Positions 1 through 8,766 of a stretch of DNA of 64,000 nucleotides are shown piece after piece. Numbering within the stretch: position 1 is the first letter of the stretch; each line of letters begins with the position of its first letter. The stretch is from Micromonospora luteifusca (GTDB lineage Bacteria > Actinomycetota > Actinomycetes > Mycobacteriales > Micromonosporaceae), in the NCBI RefSeq assembly GCF_016907275.1, contig NZ_JAFBBP010000001.1, positions 3,028,001 to 3,092,000 of the forward strand, read 5' to 3'. The notes beneath the pieces were generated by a model. That model had not been told where the DNA came from, did no database searches, and was given only the letters and a program-made list of their open reading frames with translations. The translations under genes were made by a program, and so were the position numbers.

Positions 1-2
1 GC

Positions 3-362
3 GGGTTCCTGCTCAAGGATGTACGCCGGGCGGAGCTGCTAGCGGCGGTACGGGTGGTCGCGGCCGGCGAGTCCCTCCTCGCACCCTCGGTCACCACCCG
101 CCTGATTGACGACGTGGTCCGCCAACGGCGGCCAAAGCCGACGGAAACGGCGGCGCTGACGCAGCTGAGTGGCCGCGAGCGGGAGATCCTCGGGTTGGTC
201 GGCCTCGGGCTGTCCAACGCCGAAATTGCCGGCCGGCTCACGCTCAGCGAACACACCGTCAAGACTCATGTCAGCAGCGTGTTGAGCAAGCTCCATCTAC
301 GCGACCGGGTGCAGGCCGTGGTGCTGGCCTACGAGTCGGGCCTCATCCTGCCGGGTGAGTGA
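3..362 (+). CDS. LuxR/NarL-family response regulator, C-terminal part (5' end outside window)
   Basis: The reading frame is open from the left edge, so this is the 3' part of a gene. It begins in the last strand and helix of a receiver domain (GFLLKD, with the conserved lysine) and continues through a linker into a complete LuxR-type helix-turn-helix (LSGREREILGLVGLGLSNAE, then LTLSEHTVKTHVSSVLSKL). This is the NarL/DesR class of DNA-binding response regulator. Its sensor kinase is presumably upstream, outside the window. The stop codon lies about 100 bp before the next gene. Confident as to family; the regulon is unknown. Confidence 0.93.
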   Translation, partial: GFLLKDVRRAELLAAVRVVAAGESLLAPSVTTRLIDDVVRQRRPKPTETAALTQLSGREREILGLVGLGLSNAEIAGRLTLSEHTVKTHVSSVLSKLHLRDRVQAVVLAYESGLILPGE

Positions 363-462
363 CGCTCACCGCCGCGAGTGAGAGGCCACCGCCGTGCGTG
401 GTGATCATGGTTGGTGCCGCAGCGCGATGTGTCGACCCACGCCGGCAACGAAGATCAACGGC

Positions 463-1836
463 ATGTTTCGACGCGCCCTGCTCACCATCACCGCAGCCCT
501 GGCCGCAGTCCTGCTACCGGCTCTTCCTGCCGGCGCCGTACGGGCCACGCAGGCTCAGGACCTGACGACAACCGACCTGACCGTCACCACCGGCGACGGT
601 CAGCACCTCGCCGCGACTCTGTACGCCCCGCGGCAGAACGTCGGGCGGCTGCCCGGTCTCGTCCTCATCGCCGGATCGGGCGCAGCTCCCCGGGAGGAAC
701 TCGTGCCGGAGGCGGCGGCCTTCGCTCGCCAGGGCATGGCCGTGCTGGCCTACGACAAGCGGTACACCGGCTACACCAAGACCCATCGCGACTACAGCCA
801 ACTGGCTGACGACGCCGTACGCGCGTACGAGGTGCTCCGGGACCGGCCCGAGGTCGACCCGACGCAGGTCGGCTTCTGGGGCATCAGCGAAGGCGGCTGG
901 GTCTCGCCGATGGCGGCCGGCCGCGCCGGTGCCGCCTTCCTGGTCGCGGCGTCTGCACCGGGGTTGGCACCACTGCGTACGCAGAACTGGAACATGCGCA
1001 ACAAGGTGGCCCGAGCGGGCGTCACCGGCTCGCTGATGACCACCCTCGCTGATCGGGCACACCGACTGTCCGCCGACGCCGGACTCTTCGCGGAGCCGTA
1101 CTACGATCCGCGTCCGGCGCTGCGCCTTCTTCACCAGCCGGTGCTGGCCGTCTACGGCGGTGCCGACGAGCAGGTGCCCGCCGCCGAGAGCATGGGCGTC
1201 CTCCGACAGAGCGTCCCCGGCCCGCTCACCGTGCGCGTCCTGCCCGGTGCCGGTCACGCCCTCCACGTCCGTGACACCGCTGGCGGGTACACCGAGGCCC
1301 TTGTCCCTGGCTACGCCGACCTGGTCGGGACCTGGGTGCGCGCGGTGGCCGCCGGTCACCCGCCGACGCCCACCGCCGACCCGATGCCGGCCCAGCCCAC
1401 GCGCAGCACCGCACTCCAGGCGTCGGCGTGGTGGGAAGGCTGGCCGATGCAGGCTGCCGCCCTGATCGCGCTGCTACTGGCGTTCGCGACGTACCCCGTC
1501 ATCGGCGGTGTCCGCAGGTTGCAGCGCCGGCCCGGCACGGCGCACCGCCCGGCGGCTGTCCTGAGCACAGCCGGTCTACTCAGCGTGATCGGGTTCGCCG
1601 GCTACCTACTCGTCGTCGAGTCCAGTGCCGATTCGAGAGGCATCACGGTCGGGCCGATCGTCGGGGGCCGGCCGGCCATCTGGCTGGCGCTGCAGGGCGC
1701 CGCCCTCGTCGCTGTCATCGCCGCCGCAATGACCGTTCCGGCCTGGCGCCGCGACCGGGTCAGGCTCGGCGTCCTCATCGCCGGCGCGGTCGTCTACCTG
1801 CCCTGGGCCCTGTACTGGGGCCTACTGCTTCCCTGA
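463..1836 (+). CDS. Alpha/beta hydrolase, secreted or membrane-anchored
   Basis: Predicted 457 aa. The ATG at 463 is chosen because it opens directly into a signal peptide (MFRRALLTITAALAAVLLPA, then Ala-rich to about residue 30); earlier in-frame ATG codons at 394 and 427 would add a non-hydrophobic extension. The hydrolase core shows an oxyanion region (LIAGSGAAP), the nucleophile elbow GISEGG (Ser in G-x-S-x-G), a late acid region (VYGGADEQVP) and a catalytic His region (GAGHALH). After about residue 330 there is a Pro/Thr-rich linker and then four or so hydrophobic segments, so the enzyme is probably anchored at its C-terminus with the catalytic domain outside. Substrate unknown; dienelactone hydrolase/BAAT-like esterases are the nearest type. 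Confidence 0.85.
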   Translation: MFRRALLTITAALAAVLLPALPAGAVRATQAQDLTTTDLTVTTGDGQHLAATLYAPRQNVGRLPGLVLIAGSGAAPREELVPEAAAFARQGMAVLAYDKRYTGYTKTHRDYSQLADDAVRAYEVLRDRPEVDPTQVGFWGISEGGWVSPMAAGRAGAAFLVAASAPGLAPLRTQNWNMRNKVARAGVTGSLMTTLADRAHRLSADAGLFAEPYYDPRPALRLLHQPVLAVYGGADEQVPAAESMGVLRQSVPGPLTVRVLPGAGHALHVRDTAGGYTEALVPGYADLVGTWVRAVAAGHPPTPTADPMPAQPTRSTALQASAWWEGWPMQAAALIALLLAFATYPVIGGVRRLQRRPGTAHRPAAVLSTAGLLSVIGFAGYLLVVESSADSRGITVGPIVGGRPAIWLALQGAALVAVIAAAMTVPAWRRDRVRLGVLIAGAVVYLPWALYWGLLLP

Positions 1837-1884
1837 CCAGCTGATCCACTCGTCGGCACCCCCACGACCCGCACAGGAGCCATC

Positions 1885-2523
1885 ATGTCCCCGCGCCGTC
1901 CCCGCACCAGCCTGGTCCTCGCCGCCGTCCTCGCCGCCACGACCCTCGCCGCCTGCGGGCAGAACACCACCACGACCACCACCAGCCACGAGATCGCCAG
2001 CCCCATGACCAGCCTTCAAGTGACCAGCGGCGGTGGCGACATCACGCTGGTGCCCACCGGCGGCGCCCTGCGGATCATCGAGACCGCCACCTACACCGGC
2101 CGGGTGCCGCAGGGCACGCCGCAGGTTCACGACGGCGCGGTCACCGTCACCACCAGCGGCTGCGGCGGCCAGCACGGCGCCTGCGGCATCAGCTACCGCG
2201 TGGAGATCCCAGCCGGTCTCACCGTCCGTCTCGCCAGCGGTGGCGGGGCGATCGACGCGCAGGGCAACGTCGAAAACCTGGACGTACGCTCGGGCGGCGG
2301 GTCCGCCACGTTGCGCCTCTCCGCCCCGCCGCGCCAAGTTGACGTGGACAGCGCCGGCGGCCAAACCACGATGGAACTGCCGGCAGGCCCGTACGCGGTG
2401 ACCACCAACACCGGCGGCGGCCTCCTCACCACCGCCATCGACACCGACCCGGCCGCCGTGCGTCGCGTCACCGTCACCACCGGCGGCGGCGACCTCGCCA
2501 TCACCCGCCTCAAGGCCGCATGA
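1885..2523 (+). CDS. Lipoprotein with DUF4097/adhesin-like beta repeat
   Basis: Predicted 212 aa, with AGGAGC eight bases before the ATG. The N-terminus is a lipoprotein signal with lipobox LAAC near residue 25. The mature part is rich in Gly-Gly-Gly-Asp turns (SGGGDI, SGGGAI, SGGGSA, TGGGDL) spaced like strands of a right-handed beta fold, as in DUF4097 'putative adhesin' proteins. A Cys pair (SGCGGQHGACG) may form a disulphide. It follows the hydrolase gene by about 50 bp and may be cotranscribed. Function unknown. Confidence 0.8.
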   Translation: MSPRRPRTSLVLAAVLAATTLAACGQNTTTTTTSHEIASPMTSLQVTSGGGDITLVPTGGALRIIETATYTGRVPQGTPQVHDGAVTVTTSGCGGQHGACGISYRVEIPAGLTVRLASGGGAIDAQGNVENLDVRSGGGSATLRLSAPPRQVDVDSAGGQTTMELPAGPYAVTTNTGGGLLTTAIDTDPAAVRRVTVTTGGGDLAITRLKAA

Positions 2524-2607
2524 GCGGAGCCTCCCTGAGAACCCCTCTCTGCGATACGAACCACCGCCCGTAACCGGGCATGCGACAGTGGCAGTGTGGC
2601 TCCCAGG

Positions 2608-2613
2608 TAGCCT
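2608..2613 (+). promoter_or_regulatory. -10-like hexamer TAGCCT for a leaderless start at 2620
   Basis: TAGCCT lies six bases before the ATG at 2620 and no Shine-Dalgarno sequence precedes that ATG. This spacing places the transcription start on or next to the A of the ATG, as in leaderless actinobacterial mRNAs. Confidence 0.45.
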
Positions 2614-2619
2614 CGCGGC

Positions 2620-3171
2620 ATGAATTCAACTTGGCCGATGATCAAGCGGCTCGGTCTGTTGTGGATTCTTGCGGTGCTGCTCCTTGTGCTATTTGCGCAC
2701 GGACTACGCGCCGAGTACCTGCCGATCGAGGCGCTCACCGCCACCGTCTGGGCGGCGCTCCTCGGCATGGGCGCAATCCTGGCCAGTCGGCTGGCGAGGT
2801 CAGGACACGCCAAAAGTGCCGTCGTGCTGCTGGGCGTCGCGGCCCTGGTGGCCTGCGATGTGGCGGTGGTCGTTGACAGTGCGTTGATCTACGACGCGGC
2901 CGGATACTGGACGCTCAACGGTGGTGTGGGCCTGCCGTACTCGTACGCGCCGCTGTGGTATCCGACCTCGCTGCTGCCGTCGATGGATGTCTTCGGCGTC
3001 GATCAAACAACTATCACCGCAGGCGATTTCGAGTGGCAGGCGGAGCACATCGCTCCGGTGGCCGTGGTGCTGACCATCGCGTCGGCCGTCTTCATCGCTT
3101 CCATGGTGCGGGCGCTGTTCGGACGTCGGCAGGCCAGCCCGGAGTTCGGGCCGGGACGGGCCTACTCATAA
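2620..3171 (+). CDS. Small integral membrane protein, unknown function
   Basis: Predicted 183 aa with four hydrophobic segments (about residues 7-27, 36-57, 66-86 and 145-165). The loop between segments 3 and 4 (about residues 90-140) is rich in Tyr, Trp and Pro and probably faces outside. The C-terminal tail is basic. No family is recognised; similar short four-TM proteins are common in Micromonosporaceae. It probably starts as a leaderless gene (hexamer at 2608). The neighbour ileS converges on it from the right. Confidence 0.7.
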   Translation: MNSTWPMIKRLGLLWILAVLLLVLFAHGLRAEYLPIEALTATVWAALLGMGAILASRLARSGHAKSAVVLLGVAALVACDVAVVVDSALIYDAAGYWTLNGGVGLPYSYAPLWYPTSLLPSMDVFGVDQTTITAGDFEWQAEHIAPVAVVLTIASAVFIASMVRALFGRRQASPEFGPGRAYS

Positions 3172-3255
3172 CGCCAGGACCGCCACCGCGAATCCGGGGG
3201 CGCACCTCGGCCGCTGGGCGGGCCGCCGCACGGTCAGTACACGATCTCCTGTTCG

Positions 3256-6200
3256 TCAGGCCCGGCGCAGCCAGAAGGTCAGACCGAGCGAATCATCGTT
3301 GAACGGCTCGGGGTCCGGCCAGGACGGCTCACCCTCCGCGCAATCGACGGCGAGCACCTCCTCCGCTACCACGTTCCGGTGCTCGACCAGTGCGAGCGCC
3401 GTGTCCTCCCGCGTGGCCACGTACCGCAGCACGACCCGGTCGGTTACCTCCAGCCCGCTGGACTTCCGGGCCTCCTGGATCTGCCGGATCGCGTCGCGCG
3501 CGACGCCGGCCCTGCGCAGCTCGGGCGTGAGCTGCAGGTCGAGCGCCAGGGTCGCGCCAGCGTCGCTGGCGACCGTCCAGCCCTCGCGGGGCGTCTCGAC
3601 GACAACGACCTCGTCCGGGCCCAGCAGCACCGGCTCGCCGCCCACCAGGACGGTCGCCGACCCCGATTCCCTGAGCGAATCCTTCAACGCGGCGGCGTCG
3701 GCCGCCGCGATGGCCGACGCCACCTGCTGCACGGTCTTCCCGAACCGTTTCCCCAGGGTACGGAAATTGGCCTTCACCGTGGTGTCGACCAGCGAGCCGC
3801 TCGTGTCGCCAACCGCGGCGATCGAGCCGACGTTCAACTCGGCCGCGATCTCGGCCAGCAGGTCGGCGGGAAGATCCCCGAAGCCGCTGGCCGAGACCAG
3901 TGCCCGGTCCAGCGGCTGGCGTACCTTCACGCCGGAATCCGCCCGCGCCGCTCGGCCCAACTCGACCAACCGCCGGGTGAGCGCCATCTGGCCGGACAGC
4001 GCGGGTTCGATCAGCGACTCGTCGGCGGACGGGTACGCGGCCAGGTGCACGGACTGCGGGGCCTCCGGGTCCACCGCGACGACCAGGTCCTGCCAGACCC
4101 GCTCGGAGATGAACGGGGTGAGCGGCGCCAGCAGCAAGGTGAGCGTGGAGAGCGCCTCGTGCAGGGTGGCGAGCGCCGCCCGGTCGCCCCGCCAGAAGCG
4201 CCTCCGGCTACGTCGGACGTACCAGTTCGACAGGTCGTCGACGAACGCCGCCAGCAGCCGCCCGGCCTGGTGGGTGTCGAACGCGGCCATTGCGGCATCG
4301 ACCTGCCGCACCAGCATGTTCAGCTCGGAGAGCACCCACCGATCGAGGACCGGCCGATCCGCCGGCGCCGGGTCGTCACCAGACGGCGACCAACCTGCGG
4401 TCCGGCCGTACAGGGTCTGGAAAGCGACGGTGTTCCAGTAGGTCATCAGGACCTTGCGGACCACCTCCTGGAGCGCGCTGTGCCCCACCCGGCGGGCCGC
4501 CCAGGGCGAGCCGACGGCAGCCATGAACCAGCGGACGGCGTCCGCGCCGTGCTGGTCCATCAGCGGGATCGGTTCCAGGATGTTGCCCAGATGCTTGGAC
4601 ATCTTCCGACCGTCCTCGGCCAGGATGTGGCCCAGACAGACCACATTCTCGTAGGGCGAGCGGTCGAAGACCAGCGTGCCGATCGCCATCAGGGTGTAGA
4701 ACCAGCCGCGGGTCTGGTCGATGGCCTCCGAGATGAACTGAGCCGGGTAGCGTTCGGCAAACAGTTCCTGGTTGCGGTGCGGGTAGCCGAACTGCGCGAA
4801 GGGCATGGAACCCGAGTCGTACCAGGCGTCGATCACCTCGGGCACCCGGGTGGCCGTCTCACCGCAATGACAGGTGAACGTCACCTCGTCGATGAACGGG
4901 CGGTGCGGGTCGAGGCCGCTCAGGTCTGCCCCGGTCAGTTCGCTCAGCTCGGTCAGCGAACCCACGCAGGTCAGGTGCCCGTTCTCGCAACGCCAGATCG
5001 GCAGTGGGGTGCCCCAGTAGCGCCGCCGGGAGAGCGCCCAGTCGACGTTGTTGTTCAGCCAGTCGCCGTACCGACCGTGCTTCACCGTGGCGGGTTGCCA
5101 GTTGGTGCGCTCGTTCTCGCGCAACAGGGCGTCACGGACCGCAGTGGTCCGGACGTACCAGGAGGGCTGCGCGTAGTAGATCAGCGCGGTGTGGCAGCGC
5201 CAGCAGTGCGGGTAGCTGTGCTCGTACGCGACGTGGCGGAAAAGTAGCCCGCGGGCGGTCAGATCCTCCACCAGAGGGCGGTCCGCCTCCTTGAAGAAGA
5301 GGCCACCGACGAGGGGGAGTTCCGGGAAGAAGCGGCCGTTGGGGTGCACCGGGTTCACCATCGGCAGGCCGTACGCGCGGCAGCTGACGAGGTCGTCCGC
5401 GCCGAAGGCGGGCGCCTGGTGAACCAGTCCGGTCCCGCTGTCGGTGGTGACGAACGGCGCGAGGATGACGATGTGCGCGTCACTGACGTCGACCAGGTCG
5501 AACGGGGCTTGGTAGCCCCACCGCTCAAGCGCCTTGCCCTTGAACGATTCCCCGGTCAGATCCCAACCCTCGCCGAGCGCCTGCGCCAACAGTGGCTCGG
5601 CGACGACGACCTGCTCGTTGCCGTCCGACGCCACCACGTACGTCACGTCGGGGTGTACGGCCACCGCGACGTTCGACGGCAACGTCCACGGCGTGGTGGT
5701 CCAGACCAGCAGCGACGCCCGTCCGGCCAATGGGCCGGAGGTGAGCGGGAAGCGGACATACACCGACGGGTCGACGACCGTCTCGTACCCCTGGGCCAGT
5801 TCGTGGTCGGACAGGGCCGTCTCGTCCTTCGGACACCACGGCGCGACCCGGAAGTCCTCGACCAGCAGCCCCTTGTCGAAGATCTGTTTCAACGACCACC
5901 AGACGGACTCGATGTACTCCGGGTCCATGGTCCGGTAGGCGTCGTCCATGTCGACCCAGTAGCCCATTCGCTCGGTGAGCAGGGCAAACGCGTCGGTGTG
6001 CCGGGTCACCGACTCGCGGCAGCGAGCGTTGAACTCGGCAATGCCGAACTTCTCAATGTCCTGCTTGACGGAAAAGCCCAGTTCCTTCTCGACGGCGAGC
6101 TCGACCGGGAGCCCGTGGCAGTCCCAGCCCGCCTTCCGGGCGACGTGGAAACCCTCATCGTCTTGTAGCGCGGGAACACGTCCTTGAACACCCGTGCCTC

Positions 6201-6377
6201 GATGTGATGGGCACCGGGCATTCCATTGGCGGTTGGGGGCCCCTCGTAGAACACCCACTCGGGGCGGCCAAGGGACTGCTCCAGGCTGCGCCGGAAGACG
6301 CTGTTGGCATGCCAGAAGTGCAGGATCTCCTGGTCGAGAGCAGGTAGGTCGACCTGCGTCGGTATCGCGCGGTACAT
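3256..6377 (-). CDS. ileS: Isoleucine--tRNA ligase, IleS2-like, with a one-base frameshift as given
   Basis: Charges tRNA-Ile with isoleucine in the cytoplasm. The ATG at 6377 has a strong Shine-Dalgarno (CGGAGGA). The first ~75 residues (MYRAIPTQ through VFPRYKTM) are in one frame; from GFHVARKAGWDCHGLPVE onward the protein continues in another. Restoring one G on the minus strand at about 6152-6154 (AGGG to AGGGG) gives a 1040-aa protein, the normal length. Landmarks are the signature GAHH at residues 55-58 where most class I synthetases have HxGH, the editing (CP1) domain, the second signature KMSKH near residue 590, the anticodon-binding domain, and an all-helical C-terminus. An essential gene with a single lesion in a G run suggests a sequence error, but a second ileS elsewhere cannot be excluded. 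Confidence 0.93.
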
Positions 6378-6381
6378 GGTT

Positions 6382-6725
6382 CCTCCGTCGGCCAATGGTG
6401 CTCCGGCGGAGGGACGAGGCTGAGGCCCCGCGGTACCACCCTCCTTGACCGCGAACGGCCCTCTCATTTGAAATGCGGTCGGTTCTACTCGGCCTCCGGG
6501 CCTTTCTTCCGACAGCTCTGGGGTGATCTTCCCGCCGCGCACACCCCCGGGCTCGCACCAACCCCGGGTCGCTCCTGGCTGCGTTCGGCGGTACTCGTCC
6601 CCTTCGACGCCTCGCCTGCGGATGGTAACGCACCGCCTGGGTCCCCGAGCTGCGGACCGATGCCGGGTGCTCCTGGTTGGCGACCCTCAAGCCTTGCCCA
6701 ACGTGAGCGTTGGCAAAGAACATTG
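6382..6725 (-). promoter_or_regulatory. T-box riboswitch, ileS leader, translational type
   Basis: The minus strand carries the T-box core AGGGTGGTACCGCGG at 6442-6428, which pairs with the acceptor end of uncharged tRNA. Downstream, CCTCCG (6412-6407) is complementary to the ileS Shine-Dalgarno CGGAGG (6387-6382), forming a sequestrator. The overlapping CCCTCC (6413-6408) is complementary to GGAGGG (6444-6439) on the 5' side of the T-box, giving a mutually exclusive antisequestrator. No terminator with a U run is seen, so control is probably of translation start, as known for actinobacterial ileS leaders. Two AUC triplets (minus strand, at 6661-6659 and 6623-6621) are candidates for the Ile specifier. 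The 5' boundary is approximate. Confidence 0.9.
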
Positions 6726-6729
6726 ACCC

Positions 6730-8097
6730 ATGGACGCGGATGTGGTGATTGCCGGATGCGGACCGGTCGGAGCGGTGCTCGCCGCACTGCTCGGCGACCG
6801 TGGCATCCGCGTCATCGTCGTGGACCCGGCGTCCGACGCCCGGTCTGGGCCGCACGCCCACCCGCGGGCAGCGGTCCTCGACTCGCACGTGCAGCGGATC
6901 CTCCGCCGCATTGACGGCCTGGACGACTGGGACGAGTGGGCGACGCCGTTGCGCCGTTCGCAACTGCTCGGCCCCGACCGCCGTCCGCTGTTGACGCTTC
7001 GCCTGGCGGATGACGTCCCGGCTGGCGTCATGCTCGACCAGCCCCGCCTGGAGCGGGCACTACGCGACCGACTGGCGCGGATGCCCACGGTGCACCTACA
7101 CACCGGTCGGTCGGTGACGGCGCTCGAGCAGTCGGGCGACATCGTCGCCGTCACGCTCGACGACGGCTCGACGCTGACCGCCTCGTGGCTCGTCGGCTGC
7201 GACGGGGCGCCGAGCACCGTGCGGGGCCTCATCGGGGCCTCCTATGACGGCGTCAGCTACCCGGAGCCGTGGCTGGTGGTCGACGCCCGCACCGATGAGC
7301 CCAGCACTGCCGAGCCGACGTTCTCCCAAGTGCTCGACCCGGCCCGGCCGATGGTGACGTTCGAGCGACCCGGCGGCCGGCGGTGGGAGTGGATGCTGCT
7401 GCCCGACGAGGACCCGGTCGGCATGGTGGCGCGGATCGACCAACTGATCCAGCCCTGGGCGGACCCTGCGGCGCTGCAGGTCGAGCGGGCCGCGGTGTTC
7501 ACGTTCCATGCCCGTACGGCCTCGGCATGGCGCCGCGGCCGCGTGCTGCTCGCCGGCGACGCGGCGCACTCGATGCCACCGTTCACCGGTCAGGGCCTCG
7601 GCGCCGGCCTACGCGACGTCGCGACCCTGTCCTGGCTGCTGGCCGACGCGCCCGGCGACGTGGACCGCTACGAGCGCGAGCGGCGGCCGGCCGTGGCGCG
7701 GATGACCCGCATGGCGTTACTCAGCGGCCGGGTCATGCTCGGCCGCAACCGTTTCACGGCAGCCGCGCTGCGCGCGTTGGTGCGGACCGCCGGGATGCTC
7801 CCAGGCCTCGACGCGCGCGTGGCCAGGGCAGCCGCAGCGCCTGAACGCCTCCCCGACGGCACCCGACAACTGCCCGATGCCCCGCTCGTCGTCGACGGCC
7901 GGCGCACCAACCTCGACGCGTTGCTGGGCAACCGGTGGGGCGTTGTCGGCGGCGAGGCCGACAGCCTCGACCCCGGCACCAGGGGGTGGCTCACCACACA
8001 CGGCGCCGTCTTCGCCGACGTGGACAGGTTCGCAAAAGGGCAAGCGACGATCGTGCGCCCCGACCGTTTCGTCGCGACCACCGTCCCGTTCGCCTGA
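6730..8097 (+). CDS. FAD-dependent aromatic monooxygenase
   Basis: Predicted 455 aa. It has the Rossmann FAD motif GCGPVG at the N-terminus, the DG motif (VGCDGAPSTVRG) near residue 160, and the second FAD motif (GRVLLAGDAAHSMPPFTGQG) near residue 273, as in the PHBH/MhpA group of class A flavin monooxygenases. The C-terminal ~90 residues resemble the thioredoxin-like tail of MhpA-type enzymes. It would hydroxylate a phenolic or polyketide-like substrate using NAD(P)H and O2; the substrate cannot be inferred. It is divergent from ileS and starts only a few bases from the upstream end of the T-box leader, so the two promoters must overlap each other's transcribed regions. Confidence 0.88.
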   Translation: MDADVVIAGCGPVGAVLAALLGDRGIRVIVVDPASDARSGPHAHPRAAVLDSHVQRILRRIDGLDDWDEWATPLRRSQLLGPDRRPLLTLRLADDVPAGVMLDQPRLERALRDRLARMPTVHLHTGRSVTALEQSGDIVAVTLDDGSTLTASWLVGCDGAPSTVRGLIGASYDGVSYPEPWLVVDARTDEPSTAEPTFSQVLDPARPMVTFERPGGRRWEWMLLPDEDPVGMVARIDQLIQPWADPAALQVERAAVFTFHARTASAWRRGRVLLAGDAAHSMPPFTGQGLGAGLRDVATLSWLLADAPGDVDRYERERRPAVARMTRMALLSGRVMLGRNRFTAAALRALVRTAGMLPGLDARVARAAAAPERLPDGTRQLPDAPLVVDGRRTNLDALLGNRWGVVGGEADSLDPGTRGWLTTHGAVFADVDRFAKGQATIVRPDRFVATTVPFA

Positions 8098-8185
8098 GGG
8101 GCATCGTCACCTCAGGTCGTCACGCACGACTGTCGGTCGACGCCGGCCATTGCCGTCGACCGTCGGGCTTTGTATCGTCCCGCCC

Positions 8186-8398
8186 GTGACGCGCTCCGAC
8201 TGGTCAGAAGTACGCGAACGGCTTGCGCGGCTGGCCGCTGCGCCCGCTGCCCCTGATGCCCTTGGTTCTTCGGCTCACCGTTGGGAGCTTGAGCCGCCAT
8301 TGAGTGCCGAGGAACTGGCTGAGGCGGAGACACAGCTCCAACCGCAACTGCCCAGCGAGTACCGCTCCTTCTTGCTGGAGGCGGGGTCCAGATCGTGA
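8186..8398 (+). pseudogene. SMI1/KNR4-family protein, truncated after ~67 residues
   Basis: From the GTG at 8186 (TATCGT seven bases upstream, probably leaderless) the product has the N-terminal signature of SMI1/KNR4 (SUKH) proteins: W..V...L..L, then PPLSAEELAEAETQL and LPSEYRSFLLEAG. The full domain normally continues with a Gly-rich GGxGPxYG segment and more than 60 further residues. Here it stops at SRS* exactly where integrase-derived sequence begins in another frame. SUKH proteins are often immunity proteins or accessory genes of mobile regions. Interpreted as a gene cut by the insertion or deletion that left the neighbouring integrase fragment. Confidence 0.72.
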
Positions 8399-8593
8399 TG
8401 AGCTCGCCGCGACGCTCGCTCAGGGCACCGCGCTGCATGTGGTGCCGGAAGTCCTCGGGCATACGTCGATCGCGATCACCAAGGATGTCTACGGTCACCG
8501 AATGGAAGGCGACGTCGTTCTGCTGCGGAGGCCATGTCCGGTGCGCTGTTCGGGCAAGAAAGACCCTGGCTCCCACCGCCGCTCGAAGCCTGA
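8390..8593 (+). pseudogene. Tyrosine recombinase (integrase) C-terminal remnant, frameshifted
   Basis: One frame encodes RDELAATLAQGTALHVVPEV followed by LGHTSIAITKDVYGH and RMEGD. This is the C-terminal catalytic box of phage/AICE-type integrases, with the conserved LGH and the catalytic Tyr in the VYGH segment. Near 8512 the similarity moves to another frame, RRRSAAEAMSGALFGQE, the usual integrase tail, ending at TGA 8591-8593. The whole N-terminal part, including the catalytic Arg, is missing. The fragment ends about 65 bp from the 3' end of tRNA-Arg(ACG), the normal place for an integrase beside its attachment site. Clearly a non-functional relic. Confidence 0.85.
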
Positions 8594-8605
8594 TTCTGCG
8601 GACAT

Positions 8606-8643
8606 GAAAAACCCCCGACCTTGCCGTTTTGGCTGGTCGGGGG
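8606..8643 (-). terminator. Rho-independent terminator of the tRNA-Arg/tRNA-Ser transcript
   Basis: On the minus strand CCCCCGACC and GGTCGGGGG form a nine-pair stem (8643-8635 and 8620-8612) followed by a T run (GTTTTTC). It lies just downstream of the tRNA-Arg 3' end. Confidence 0.85.
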
Positions 8644-8658
8644 CTTCCTCTTGCTCTG

Positions 8659-8731
8659 TGCGCCCGAAGGGACTCGAACCCCTAACCTTCTGATCCGTAG
8701 TCAGATGCTCTATCCATTGAGCTACGGGCGC
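8659..8731 (-). tRNA. tRNA-Arg(ACG)
   Basis: The 73-nt minus-strand cloverleaf has the acceptor stem GCGCCCG/CGGGCGC with discriminator A, a D arm starting TAGCTCAATGGATAGAGCA, the anticodon stem-loop CTGACTACGGATCAG (anticodon ACG), and the T arm GGGTTCGAGTCCC. The 3' CCA is not encoded. Its 3' end faces the integrase remnant, so it was probably the attachment site of a lost element. Confidence 0.96.
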
Positions 8732-8766
8732 TCGTGCTCAGCCAGTCTACACACCCGGCTTTCGCG

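Noticed and set aside
3379..5247. Long open frame (over 600 codons) on the plus strand opposite ileS
   Set aside because: Its composition is the antisense shadow of a GC-rich gene: rich in Arg, Gly, Pro and Val with no domain. The minus strand has full IleS motifs.
8659..8731. Intact integrative element at tRNA-Arg
   Set aside because: Only the integrase tail is present, and no second copy of the tRNA 3' end, excisionase or replication gene is visible within the window.
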